A stretch of 64,000 bases of DNA from Bog-756 sp963769905 (GTDB taxonomy: Bacteria > Actinomycetota > Acidimicrobiia > Acidimicrobiales > RAAP-2). The stretch covers positions 62,001 to 126,000 of the forward strand of contig CAVYNG010000002.1 of assembly GCA_963769905.1 (NCBI GenBank), given 5' to 3'. The notes beneath the pieces are model-generated. The model ran no database searches and was not told the DNA's origin. It saw only the letters and a program-made list of their open reading frames with translations. Shown here one piece after another: positions 35,012 through 42,980 of the stretch (position 1 is its first letter; each line of letters starts with the position of its first letter). The position numbers and the translations under genes were made by a program.

Positions 35012-35404
35012 ATGCTGGCCTACCAGTACCCGCTGCTCGACCTCTTCTGGACCCTCTTCATGATCTTCGCGTTCGTGGTCTGGATCTGGGTTCTCATCGC
35101 GATCTTCACGGACCTGTTCAGGAGTCACGACATCGGCGGATGGGCCAAGGCGCTTTGGGTGGTCTTCGTCATCGTGCTCCCGCTCGTCGGCATCCTCGTG
35201 TACCTGATCGTTCGGGGTCATGGGATGCACGAACGGGCGGTCGCGCAGGTACAACAGGACCAGCAATCCTTCGACCAGTACGTGCGAGCGACGGCGGGCG
35301 GATCGGACACGGCGGACGAACTGGCCAAGCTCGCACAGCTGAAGGACAACGGCACCATCACACAGGCCGAATTCGATGCGCAGAAGGCAAAACTCCTCGC
35401 CTAG
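35012..35404 (+). CDS. Small membrane protein with PLDc_N-like helices and SHOCT domain
   Basis: 130 residues from ATG 35012, with GGAGG 6 bases upstream; the longer frame to 34880 is not supported. Two transmembrane helices (LFWTLFMIFAFVVWIWVLIA and ALWVVFVIVLPLVGILVYLI) form the PLDc_N-type hairpin. A linker and a C-terminal SHOCT motif follow (ELAKLAQLKDNGTITQAEF). Common in actinobacteria and of unknown function; SHOCT modules are thought to mediate oligomerisation. Confidence 0.88.
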   Translation: MLAYQYPLLDLFWTLFMIFAFVVWIWVLIAIFTDLFRSHDIGGWAKALWVVFVIVLPLVGILVYLIVRGHGMHERAVAQVQQDQQSFDQYVRATAGGSDTADELAKLAQLKDNGTITQAEFDAQKAKLLA

Positions 35405-35437
35405 CCCCGGTGTCGCTCAGCCCGGTCGAGGTGAACC

Positions 35438-35839
35438 ATGGTGGATGAGTCGTCGTCGAGCGGCATCACGACCAAGCTGAGTCGGTCGTCGGTCGCGCAA
35501 ACCGTCGAACGCTTCCGCGCGCTCCTGGCGGACAAGGGCGTCCGGGTGTTCGCGGTGATCGACCAACGCGAGGAGGCTCGCAAGGTGGGTCTCGTCCTGC
35601 GCGACACGGTGCTCGTGATCTTCGGGGATCCGCGAGCGGGTACCCCGGTGATGGACGCGTCACCGTTGGCGGCGATCGACCTGCCGCTGAAGGTGCTGTG
35701 TTGGGACGACGAGGGCCAGACCAAGGTGTCGTACCAGTCACCGGCTTCGCTGGCCCGTCGCCACCAGCTGCCCTCGGTTCTCGAGGCGAAGCTCGCAGGG
35801 ATCGATGTGCTCACCGACACGCTGGTCGAGGCCACGTGA
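35438..35839 (+). CDS. DUF302-domain protein
   Basis: 133 residues. The DUF302 fold is recognisable: SSVAQTVERFRALLADKGVR, VFAVIDQREEARKVG, VLVIFGDPRAGTPVM and LPLKVLCWDDEGQTKV. Some members bind metals or act in redox stress, but the function is not known. It lies 33 bases after the SHOCT gene on the same strand and before the MerR-controlled ABC exporter promoter. Confidence 0.88.
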   Translation: MVDESSSSGITTKLSRSSVAQTVERFRALLADKGVRVFAVIDQREEARKVGLVLRDTVLVIFGDPRAGTPVMDASPLAAIDLPLKVLCWDDEGQTKVSYQSPASLARRHQLPSVLEAKLAGIDVLTDTLVEAT

Positions 35840-35903
35840 CACGCGGTCGCTGACCCGGACGGGCGTCGGCTCGGAGGCGCGGGAGAAGTTTCAAAGGTCC
35901 CTC

Positions 35904-35935
35904 TTGACCTTGACCTCGCGTCAAGGATTCACAAT
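35904..35935 (+). promoter_or_regulatory. MerR-type promoter with long spacer and dyad operator
   Basis: TTGACC (35904-35909) and CACAAT (35930-35935) are 20 bases apart, the stretched spacing typical of MerR-activated promoters. Centred between them is the perfect dyad CCTTGAC (35908-35914) / GTCAAGG (35920-35926) with a 5-base centre. A MerR-family gene ends the operon downstream. The predicted start near 35942 coincides with the ATG at 35943. Confidence 0.8.
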
Positions 35936-35942
35936 GGGTTCC

Positions 35943-36929
35943 ATGAGGCCCAACGGAGAGGCCCCGGCCATCGAGGTGCGGGGACTGAGGAAGTCCTTCG
36001 GTGACCATCTCGTGCTGGACGGGATCGACTTCAGCGTTGCCCAGGGAGAGATCTTCTGCCTACTCGGACCCAACGGGTCGGGCAAGACGACGACGGTCGA
36101 GATCCTCGCCACACTGCAGCCCGCCGACGAGGGGGCGCTCCGGGTGGGCGGCCACGACCCGGAGAGCGAACCCGACGCGGTGCGACGCAGCATCGGGGTC
36201 ACCGGTCAGTTCTCGGCGGTGGACGATCTGCTCACCGGCCGGGAGAACCTCTCGATGATGGCAGACCTCGCCCACCTCGGCCGGGCGGAAGGGCGTGACC
36301 GTGTCGCGGAGATGCTCGAGCGATTCGATCTGGTGGAACCGGCGGACACGATGGTGGCGACGTACTCGGGAGGAATGAAGCGCCGCCTCGACCTGGCGAT
36401 GACGCTGCTGCTCGAGCCGCAGATCATCTTCCTCGACGAGCCCACGACCGGGCTGGACCCGAGGAGCCGGATCGCCACCTGGGAGATCGTGCGCGAGCGC
36501 ACCGCGGCGGGCGTGACCATCCTGCTCACCACCCAGCAGCTCGAGGAAGCCGATCGCCTCGCCGACCACATCGCCATCCTCGACGGCGGCCGAGTGGTCA
36601 CCGAGGGGACGCCGAGCCAGCTGAAGCAGCTGGTCGCCGGGGGACACCTGGAGCTGGTGCTCCCCGATCCGGTCGCCTTCGCCGCGGCGGGGAGAGCGAT
36701 CGGCGACGTCGAGTGGGACGGCGATCCGGACCGTCTGACGCTCCGGATCCCGACCGACGGGTCGGCCGAATCGCTGTACGAGTTGCTCGGCCGGCTCGAT
36801 CACCACCAGGTATCGGTCGAGAGCGTCGCGGTGCGGACGGCGGATCTCGACGACGTCTTCCTCGCGTTGACCGCCCACTCCGATGCGGAGCGGGCTCTCG
36901 TCGGAGCCGGCCCGAGGGAGAGCCGATGA
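35943..36929 (+). CDS. ABC transporter ATP-binding protein, DrrA/drug-resistance type
   Basis: 328 residues from ATG 35943. I reject the earlier in-frame ATG at 35934 because it lies inside the -10 box; 35943 sits on the predicted transcription start, giving a leaderless mRNA. Walker A LLGPNGSGKTTT, signature YSGGMKRRLDLA, Walker B IIFLDEPTTGLD, and the DrrA-type C-terminal extension ending with DDVFLALT. Overlaps the permease gene by 4 bases (ATGA). Probably exports a drug or lipid when induced through the MerR regulator encoded downstream. Confidence 0.93.
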   Translation: MRPNGEAPAIEVRGLRKSFGDHLVLDGIDFSVAQGEIFCLLGPNGSGKTTTVEILATLQPADEGALRVGGHDPESEPDAVRRSIGVTGQFSAVDDLLTGRENLSMMADLAHLGRAEGRDRVAEMLERFDLVEPADTMVATYSGGMKRRLDLAMTLLLEPQIIFLDEPTTGLDPRSRIATWEIVRERTAAGVTILLTTQQLEEADRLADHIAILDGGRVVTEGTPSQLKQLVAGGHLELVLPDPVAFAAAGRAIGDVEWDGDPDRLTLRIPTDGSAESLYELLGRLDHHQVSVESVAVRTADLDDVFLALTAHSDAERALVGAGPRESR

Positions 36930-37717
36930 CGACGCTCGCGTATGCCTTGCACGACTCGCGGACGATGCTCCGTCGCGACTTCCGTCACTCGTTGCGGTTT
37001 CCGGCGATGACCCTCGGAGGAATGCTGGTACCCGTGGTGTTCCTGTTGTTGTTCGCCGGTGTCTTCGGCCACACCTTGCACGCCGGCCTGACCGCGAGTG
37101 CCGCCGGTGCGGGCAGCTACATCGACTACCTGACACCCGGGATCATCGTCATGACCGCAGGAGCCGCTGCCGCGTCGACCGCGGTGAACGTCTGTGCGGA
37201 CATGACGGGGGGCATCATCGTCCGCTTCCGAACCATGGCCATCACCCGCACCGCGGTGCTGACCGGCCGGGTGGTCGGGAGCCTCATCCGGACACTCGTG
37301 AGCGCGGTGGTGGTGATGCTGGTGGCGGTGGGGCTCGGTTTCCGGTCCGACGCCCTCCCGATCGAGTGGCTGGGCGCGCTCGGACTCTTCGTGCTGTTGA
37401 CCCTCGCCCTCACATGGTTGGCCGTTGCCTTCGGACTGGTCGCGAAGACACCCGCCGGTGCCAACACCTTGTCGCTGCTCCCCGAGTTCCTTCCCTTCGT
37501 CTCGAGCGCCTTCGTGCCGGCAGCCTCGATGCCGGCGGGAGTCCGCTGGTTCGCCGAGCACCAACCGTTCACCCCGGTCATCGAGACGTTGCGCGGGCTG
37601 CTGACCGGGACTCCTATCGGTACCGATGCCGTGGTCGCCGTCGCCTGGTGCGTCGCGATCGGGCTCGGAGGGTTCGTGTGGGCGCGTTCTCTTTACGACC
37701 GACTCCCCGCTCGGTGA
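36926..37717 (+). CDS. ABC-2 type permease (DrrB-like)
   Basis: 263 residues, six predicted membrane helices (for example MLVPVVFLLLFAGVFGH, LFVLLTLALTWLAVAFGLVA). The ABC-2 signature region with SLLPEFLPFVSSAFVPAASMP and the C-terminal helix PFTPVIETLRGLL is typical of antibiotic efflux permeases. Translationally coupled to the ATPase gene; together they make a two-component exporter. Confidence 0.92.
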   Translation: MTTLAYALHDSRTMLRRDFRHSLRFPAMTLGGMLVPVVFLLLFAGVFGHTLHAGLTASAAGAGSYIDYLTPGIIVMTAGAAAASTAVNVCADMTGGIIVRFRTMAITRTAVLTGRVVGSLIRTLVSAVVVMLVAVGLGFRSDALPIEWLGALGLFVLLTLALTWLAVAFGLVAKTPAGANTLSLLPEFLPFVSSAFVPAASMPAGVRWFAEHQPFTPVIETLRGLLTGTPIGTDAVVAVAWCVAIGLGGFVWARSLYDRLPAR

Positions 37718-37733
37718 ACCGCGTGGGGCCGTC

Positions 37734-38477
37734 GTGACCAAGTCCGCTCCCAGGTTGACCATCGGCAAGCTGGCCACCTTCGTCGGGGTCACCCCGCGTG
37801 CGATTCGCTTCTATCACTCGAAAGGCTTGTTGCGGGAACCGAGCCGGGACGCCTCCGGGTACCGGCTCTACGACGCGACCGCGGTGGTGGACCTGGTCCG
37901 TATCAAGACACTCGTCGAGGCCGGTGTGCCTCTTGCCCGGGTCGCCCAGCTGGTGCGGGCCGATCAGGACGAGTTCGAAGCGGCGGTCACCTCGATAGAC
38001 CGCGAGCTCGTAGAGCGGAGCACGAGGCTCGACGAGCAGCGCCGACGACTTGCCGACCTCGTACACGGCGACCGGCTCTACCTGTCCGACCAGGTGGTCG
38101 GCCTCCTCGACGACCTGCGCGGGATGGGGATCAGCGCGAGAGGGGTCGATACCGAACGGGACGGGTGGATCATGATCTCAGCGCTCTCGCCCGAACTGGT
38201 CACTGCGCTGGCCGCACAGAAGCGAGAAGCTCTCGCCGATCGCGAGTTCCGACGCCTCTACGTGGATTGCGACGCGGCGTTCGATTGGGATCCCGACGAC
38301 CCCCGTCTCTTAGAGCTGGCGGGACGTATCCACGACTGGACGGCTCGTCATCCCGAGTCGGACTACGCCGGCGCGGCCGTCGAAGAAGGCGTCGCGATGG
38401 CCATACAGCTCCTGTCGGCCGATGTGGAGGCGGCCTCGCCGGCGTGGAGACGACTGGCGGGATTGATGACAACGTAG
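37734..38477 (+). CDS. MerR-family transcriptional regulator
   Basis: 247 residues from GTG 37734, 16 bases after the permease. The N-terminal winged helix is RLTIGKLATFVGVTPRAIRF followed by YHSKGLLREP and SGYRLYD. A coiled dimer helix covers about residues 80-125, and the C-terminal domain of about 100 residues is rich in Asp, Trp and Leu, as in effector domains that bind drugs. Last gene of the exporter operon; the dyad at 35908-35926 is its expected operator. Confidence 0.9.
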   Translation: MTKSAPRLTIGKLATFVGVTPRAIRFYHSKGLLREPSRDASGYRLYDATAVVDLVRIKTLVEAGVPLARVAQLVRADQDEFEAAVTSIDRELVERSTRLDEQRRRLADLVHGDRLYLSDQVVGLLDDLRGMGISARGVDTERDGWIMISALSPELVTALAAQKREALADREFRRLYVDCDAAFDWDPDDPRLLELAGRIHDWTARHPESDYAGAAVEEGVAMAIQLLSADVEAASPAWRRLAGLMTT

Positions 38478-38559
38478 GTGCCTGCCGAGCGGCGGGTGGG
38501 TGAGCTGTCAGACACGCGAGCGTGGGGATTCACCAAGGGACAACGTGGTGATTTCGACC

Positions 38560-38615
38560 TGAGCGGAGGGAGTGGTGTCTCAGTTCAGGAGCGGAGGGAG
38601 TGGTGTCTCAGTTCA
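38560..38615 (+). repeat. Two tandem 27-bp repeats carrying tRNA-Ser 3'-end sequence
   Basis: A 27-bp unit occurs at 38561-38587 and 38589-38615. Its first 15 bases (GAGCGGAGGGAGTGG) are identical to 39887-39901, the 3' end of the tRNA-Ser gene on the far side of the insertion sequence; the first copy matches over 16 bases including the preceding T. The rest of the unit (TGTCTCAGTTCA, extended after copy two to TCTCA-GTTCA-TGAGA) looks like the end of another insertion element. Confidence 0.75.
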
Positions 38616-38646
38616 TGAGATAAGCCACCCGCGCAGGTTCGGGGTG

Positions 38647-39879
38647 TGTCAAGACATAAGCGACACCGAGCGGGAGGGTCGTTTATGGACAAGGGCCGGT
38701 TTGTAATCGAGACCCACTTGCGGACCGGGCGGCCGATCGGCGAGCTGGCCAAGGCGTACGGGACGGACCGCAGCTGGCTCTACCGACGTCTCGCTCGCTA
38801 CCGACGGGAAGGGGACGCCGGTCTCGAGTTGCGCTCCCGGCGGCCGCATCGCTCGCAGACTCGGATCACGGATCGCTTCGAGGAGTACATCGTCGCCCTC
38901 CGGAAGGACCTCACCGACTTAGGAGTCGACGCGGGAGCCGAGACCATCCACTACCACCTGAGCCAAGCCCACGAGGAGGTGCCGTCGGTCTCGACCATCT
39001 GGCGGGTGTTGAAGGCGCGAGGGTTCGTCACTCCGCAACCCCACAAGCGACCGAAGAATTCCTGGCACCGGTTTTGCGCGGAACTCCCGAACGAGTGCTG
39101 GCAGGCCGACGTGACCCACGTCGTGATCGCGGAAGGCACCGTCCTCGAGGTGCTGAACGTCATCGACGACCACTCCCGGTTGTGTCTCGCCTCCCGGGTG
39201 TTCGTCACCACCCGCTCGCCCGACGTCGTGCGAACCCTGCACCGAGCCGCAGCTCGCTGGGGATATCCGGAGAAGTTCCTCACCGACAACGGTCGGATCT
39301 TCACTGCCACCAAGGGCGGTGGCGTGGGCGACTTCGAAGCCGAGCTCGTCTCGCTCGGCATCGCGCCGAAGCACTCACGGCCCTACCACCCCCAGACCTG
39401 CGGCAAGGTCGAGCGCTTCCATCAGACTCTGAAGAAGTACCTCGCGAAACAGGATCCGGCACAGACGAAGAAGCAGCTCCAGCGCCAGCTGGATCGCTTC
39501 GCGGTCTACTACAACACCATCCGTCCACACCGGGAACTCCGCCGGCGCACACCCGCCGAGGTCTTCGAGGCACGGGACAAGAGCGGTCCGAAGGGTCCGA
39601 CGATCGACACCACCGGCTATCGAGTGCGCAACGACAAAGTGGGGAGCTCTGGCACGGTGACCCTCCGCTACCGAGGACGTCTTCATCACATCGGACTCGG
39701 TCGGGCCTATGCCGGTTGGCGGGTGATCCTTCTCGTCGCCGGACGAGACATCCGCATCCTCGGCACCGACGGCTCGCCGCTCCGTCACCTCGAACTCAAC
39801 CCGGATCTCGATTACCAGCCCATGCCCTGAGCTGGTTGTCTACGATGTCTCGCGACATCGTCGCTTATGTCTCGCGACA
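38647..39879 (+). mobile_element. IS481-type insertion sequence
   Basis: Terminal repeats share GACATAAGCGAC: left at 38653-38664, right (inverted) at 39860-39871, each with an outer TGTC (38647-38650; GACA at 39876-39879). Between them is one transposase gene. A 7-bp hairpin (39843-39860, CGATGTC / GACATCG) follows the transposase stop and overlaps the right repeat. No target-site duplication is evident directly at these ends. Confidence 0.8.
38685..39830 (+). CDS. IS481-family transposase
   Basis: 381 residues from ATG 38685, with GGGAGGG 6 bases upstream. An N-terminal helix-turn-helix (GELAKAYGTDRSWLYRRLAR) is followed by an rve-type integrase core. The DDE residues can be read in WQADVTHV, FLTDNGRIF and CGKVERFHQTLKKYL. 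A basic C-terminal beta domain follows. The frame is intact, so the element may still be active. Cotranscription with neighbours is unlikely. Confidence 0.92.
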   Translation: MDKGRFVIETHLRTGRPIGELAKAYGTDRSWLYRRLARYRREGDAGLELRSRRPHRSQTRITDRFEEYIVALRKDLTDLGVDAGAETIHYHLSQAHEEVPSVSTIWRVLKARGFVTPQPHKRPKNSWHRFCAELPNECWQADVTHVVIAEGTVLEVLNVIDDHSRLCLASRVFVTTRSPDVVRTLHRAAARWGYPEKFLTDNGRIFTATKGGGVGDFEAELVSLGIAPKHSRPYHPQTCGKVERFHQTLKKYLAKQDPAQTKKQLQRQLDRFAVYYNTIRPHRELRRRTPAEVFEARDKSGPKGPTIDTTGYRVRNDKVGSSGTVTLRYRGRLHHIGLGRAYAGWRVILLVAGRDIRILGTDGSPLRHLELNPDLDYQPMP

Positions 39880-39885
39880 GAACAA

Positions 39886-39901
39886 TGAGCGGAGGGAGTG
39901 G
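39886..39901 (+). repeat. tRNA-Ser 3'-end copy to the right of the IS
   Basis: TGAGCGGAGGGAGTGG, identical to 38560-38575. It forms the discriminator, acceptor 3' strand and start of the T-stem of the minus-strand tRNA-Ser, the usual position for an attachment site. Confidence 0.7.
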
Positions 39902-39975
39902 GATTCGAACCCACGGTACCCATAGGGCACAACGGTTTTCGAGACCGCCCGATTCGTCCGCTCTCGCATCCCTCC
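39890..39975 (-). tRNA. tRNA-Ser(CGA)
   Basis: An 86-nt class II tRNA with a long variable arm. Acceptor GGAGGGA pairs with TCCCTCC, discriminator G, anticodon loop CTCGAAA with anticodon CGA, T-loop TTCGAAT. CCA not encoded. It is intact although the insertion sequence ends 11 bases from its 3' end. Confidence 0.93.
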
Positions 39976-40122
39976 GAGAGCCAATTTGCGTCTGTTGGTT
40001 CGGTAGGACCGGTCGATCCGAGCCTGCAATCCGAGGACGCGAGTCCATGATGGTAGCGCTCCCGCGAGGCGGCGCAGGGCGCGTCAGGCTGCTCGGATGC
40101 AGGGCCGCCAGGGGGCCGTTGC

Positions 40123-40641
40123 TTACCGGTCCCGGCGCCCGGCGAAGAAAACGGAGAGCAGCTCGGCCGCCGCCTCGGCCTGCACGCCCGCGGTGACTGC
40201 CACCTCGTGGTTGAGACGGGGATCCGCGCAGAGGTTGTAGAGCGAGCCGCACGCTCCGGCCTTCGGGTCGTCCGCACCGTAGACGAGACGTCCCAAGCGG
40301 GCCGCGACGAGGCCTCCCGCGCACATCGGACACGGCTCCAGGGTCACCACCAGGGTGACCTCGCCCAGCCGCCAGGTCCCGAGCGCGGCTGCAGCGTCCG
40401 CGAGCACGAGCAGCTCGGCGTGTGCGGTCGGGTCTCCTCTTTGCTCCCGCTCGTTGTGTCGGCTTGCGATCACCGCCCCGCGATGGAGCGCGACCGCTCC
40501 GACCGGGACGTCGCCATGGGCCACCGCGGCCCTCGCTTCTTCGAGTGCGCGCACCATCGCGGCGTCGTCGTCGAGGCCACCGCTCTCGACGGCGGGCGCG
40601 CCGGGGCCGTACTCGATCTCACCTCGCGGATGGGTCGCCAT
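40123..40641 (-). CDS. tadA: tRNA-specific adenosine deaminase TadA
   Basis: Makes inosine at position 34 of tRNA-Arg(ACG). About 172 residues if translation starts at ATG 40641. The core is ALEEARAAVAHGDVPVGAVA, the zinc/proton-shuttle motif HAELLVL and the PCxxC motif in LEPCPMCAGG. The first 25 residues are unconserved, no ribosome binding site is visible, and the start codon would lie only 3 bases after the end of the upstream tRNA-Ser. A start further in is therefore possible. Found beside tRNA-Ser and the 4.5S RNA in many Gram-positives. Confidence 0.93.
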   Translation of the reverse strand: MATHPRGEIEYGPGAPAVESGGLDDDAAMVRALEEARAAVAHGDVPVGAVALHRGAVIASRHNEREQRGDPTAHAELLVLADAAAALGTWRLGEVTLVVTLEPCPMCAGGLVAARLGRLVYGADDPKAGACGSLYNLCADPRLNHEVAVTAGVQAEAAAELLSVFFAGRRDR

Positions 40642-40644
40642 GGG

Positions 40645-40729
40645 CGGAGGCGGTGGGATTTGAACCCACGGTGGGTTGCCCCACACACGATTTCCAGTCG
40701 TGCCGATTCGGCCGCTCTCGCACACCTCC
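40645..40729 (-). tRNA. tRNA-Ser(GGA)
   Basis: An 85-nt class II tRNA. Acceptor GGAGGTG pairs with CGCCTCC (one G-U), discriminator G, anticodon stem CACGA/TCGTG with loop CTGGAAA, anticodon GGA, and a long variable arm. CCA not encoded. It appears to share a transcript with tadA, which begins 3 bases downstream. Confidence 0.93.
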
Positions 40730-40903
40730 GGGTGCCGAGGCGCGTCGACCGTCCACCTGGGATCTTCCGACAAGCGCCTGCAGCCCGCACAGGCTAGTCC
40801 GCGCCTCCGCGGCGACCGTTTGGCGACGCGCCCACTTTCCGCCGCGGCGAGCACCGAGCGAGTTTCCGGTCGCGCCGGAGTATCATTCGTCCGCCCCGGA
40901 GTT

Positions 40904-40995
40904 GGGTGCGACGGCTGGGTCCTGCGCAACGTCCTCCTGTGAACCGAGTCAGGGTCGGAAGGCAGCAGCTCTCAGCGGGTCAGGCCGTGTGCCGC
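40904..40995 (+). ncRNA. ffs: Signal recognition particle RNA (4.5S-type)
   Basis: The conserved apical region is clear: CTGTGAACCGAGTCAGGG, then the GGAA tetraloop in TCGGAAGGCAGCAGCTC, followed by TCAGCGGGTCAGG. GAG/CTC closes the upper helix, and ACGGC (40911-40915) pairs with GCCGT (40984-40988) lower down. Ends are approximate. TATCAT at 40881-40886 may be its -10 box. Position just before dnaX-recR is the usual one. The remainder of 40730-41096 has no gene. Confidence 0.85.
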
Positions 40996-41096
40996 AGTCA
41001 ATCTGGCCGTCGCACCGAGCGCCGGGGCGCGTCGCACCGAGCGCGCCATGCAATCCCCGGGGAGGCCATCGGTGGCGACCGGTAGGCTCACCCGAC

Positions 41097-42980
41097 GTGG
41101 CAGATGCTCACGACGACGCTCCCTACCAATCCCTCTACCGACGGTTCCGGCCCTCCACATTCGGTGAGATCCGCGGGCAGGACCACGTCGTCCTCGCCCT
41201 CCGCAACGCGGTCCGCGAGCATCGGGTCGCGCACGCCTACCTGTTCAGTGGGCCGCGCGGAACCGGCAAGACCTCGACCGCGCGGATCCTCGCCAAGGCG
41301 CTCAACTGCGCGGACCTCCGCGACGGCGAGCCCTGCGGTGTCTGCGTCTCCTGCGTCGAGATCGCCAAGGGCACCTCGCTCGACGTCCACGAGCTCGACG
41401 CGGCTTCCAACAGCGGTGTGGAGGCGATGCGCGACCTCGTGTCCCACGCCGCCCTCGGTACTCCCGGCCGGCAGAAGGTCTACATCGTCGACGAGGTTCA
41501 CATGCTCTCGACCGCTGCGTCGAACGCCCTGTTGAAGACCCTCGAAGAGCCTCCTGCCCACGTGGTCTTCGTGCTCGCGACCACCGACCCCCAGAAGGTT
41601 CTGCCCACGATCAGGAGCCGCACCCAGCACTTCGAGTTCCGCCTCCTCGGGTCCGACACCCTCACCGAGCTACTGGCCTCGGTGCGGGAGGACGCATGCC
41701 TCGACCTGCCCGACGAGGCGATCGAGCTGGCCGTGCGGCGGGGCCGGGGGTCGGCCCGCGACGCCCTCTCGGTGCTCGACCAGGTGCTCGCTTCGGACGC
41801 GATCGACGACGACCGCCCCGAGCTCGACGAGGTGGTCGAGGCACTGGCCGAGTGCGACGTGGGCCGCGCTCTCGCCGCGGTGGCCCACCTCACGTCGGCA
41901 GGGTTCAGCCCCCAGCAACTCGCGAGTGACCTGATCGACGAGCTCCGCCAGGGATTCCTCGCGCTCGTCGCCCCCGAACTCGTCGCGAGTGGCGGAGCAA
42001 CGGCCGCTGCGATCGAGTCGCGGGCCGCCGAGGTGGGCCTCGCCGCGCTCGTCCGTGCGATCGAGGTGCTCGGCCAGGCGCAGGTGAGCATGCGCGACGC
42101 GCCGGACCCACGGGTCGACCTCGAGGTCGCGCTGGTCCGCCTCACCCATCCGGAGGCCGACGACTCGCCCGCCTCATTGCTGGCGCGCATCGAGCGGCTC
42201 GAGGCCGGTCTCGGCGCGGGGGGTGGGGCACCGCGGGCCGTGCGCGAGCAGCCGGCCACGCGTGCGGCGCTCGACGGAGAAGTCGACGGAGAAGGAGCGG
42301 GCGAAGGCGCGGAGCCCGCATCGTCGAGCCCACAGAAGACGCTCGGCGCGCTCCGGCGCGAGCTCGGCACCGACTCGGCGGGGACCGAGTCGGATGCGTC
42401 CGCCTCGGCCGGGGCGGAACCGGCTCCCGAGCCGAAAGAGGAGCCTCCTCGCGGGTCGGACGCGCGAGCCGCCGCACACCCGACGAGCGAGTCGGTGGGC
42501 GGCTTCCCCAGTCGCGACCAGTTGGTGCAGGCCTGGGGGGATCAGGTGATCGCCGGCCTTCGTCCGAAGGCGAAGGCGCTCTTCCAGGCCGGGAGATTCG
42601 TGGCGGTCGACGGAGACCGCGCGGTGTTCGGCCTGCCCAACGAGACCCATCGCACTCGCTGCGAGGAGGTGCGACCCGAGGTCGAGTCCGCCCTGTCCGA
42701 CCACTTCGGTCGCCGGGTCGACATCGCCTTGGTCATCGACCCGGGTGCCGCGCCCGCCGCGCCTCTCGGACGCGACGAGGCGTCCGGGAGCGAGCCGCCG
42801 TCCGAAGTGCCTCGCGGTCGAGCACGCGGCTCGGGCAAGACGGCGCCACCACCGATCGAGCCCGCGCCCGTCGAGGACTCCATGGACTTCGACCACAGCG
42901 ACCTCGAGATCGCCGAGGTCGACACCTCAGCCGAGGCACGTGTGCTCCAGGCGTTCCCGGGCGCCGAAGAGGTTCACTGA
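41097..42980 (+). CDS. dnaX: DNA polymerase III subunit gamma/tau
   Basis: Clamp-loader ATPase, 627 residues from GTG 41097 (the open frame upstream covers the SRP RNA and is not used). Opens with YQSLYRRFRPSTFGEIRGQ, then Walker A GPRGTGKTSTARILAK, the zinc module with four cysteines (NCADLRDGEPCGVCVSC), Walker B VDEVHMLSTAASNALLKTLE and the SRC-like sensor in IRSRTQHFEF. The C-terminal part is Glu/Ala/Pro-rich with a recognisable final domain. I see no strong A-run frameshift site, so only one product is predicted. recR starts directly after its stop. Confidence 0.95.
   Translation: MADAHDDAPYQSLYRRFRPSTFGEIRGQDHVVLALRNAVREHRVAHAYLFSGPRGTGKTSTARILAKALNCADLRDGEPCGVCVSCVEIAKGTSLDVHELDAASNSGVEAMRDLVSHAALGTPGRQKVYIVDEVHMLSTAASNALLKTLEEPPAHVVFVLATTDPQKVLPTIRSRTQHFEFRLLGSDTLTELLASVREDACLDLPDEAIELAVRRGRGSARDALSVLDQVLASDAIDDDRPELDEVVEALAECDVGRALAAVAHLTSAGFSPQQLASDLIDELRQGFLALVAPELVASGGATAAAIESRAAEVGLAALVRAIEVLGQAQVSMRDAPDPRVDLEVALVRLTHPEADDSPASLLARIERLEAGLGAGGGAPRAVREQPATRAALDGEVDGEGAGEGAEPASSSPQKTLGALRRELGTDSAGTESDASASAGAEPAPEPKEEPPRGSDARAAAHPTSESVGGFPSRDQLVQAWGDQVIAGLRPKAKALFQAGRFVAVDGDRAVFGLPNETHRTRCEEVRPEVESALSDHFGRRVDIALVIDPGAAPAAPLGRDEASGSEPPSEVPRGRARGSGKTAPPPIEPAPVEDSMDFDHSDLEIAEVDTSAEARVLQAFPGAEEVH

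Noticed and set aside
35934..35942. ATG at 35934 as the start of the ABC ATPase gene
   Set aside because: It lies inside the predicted -10 box (35930-35935), so it would not be in the mRNA; the ATG at 35943 coincides with the predicted start of transcription.
42200..42500. Programmed frameshift in dnaX producing a separate gamma subunit
   Set aside because: No A-rich slippery heptamer followed by a stem-loop could be found in the linker region; the frame is continuous.
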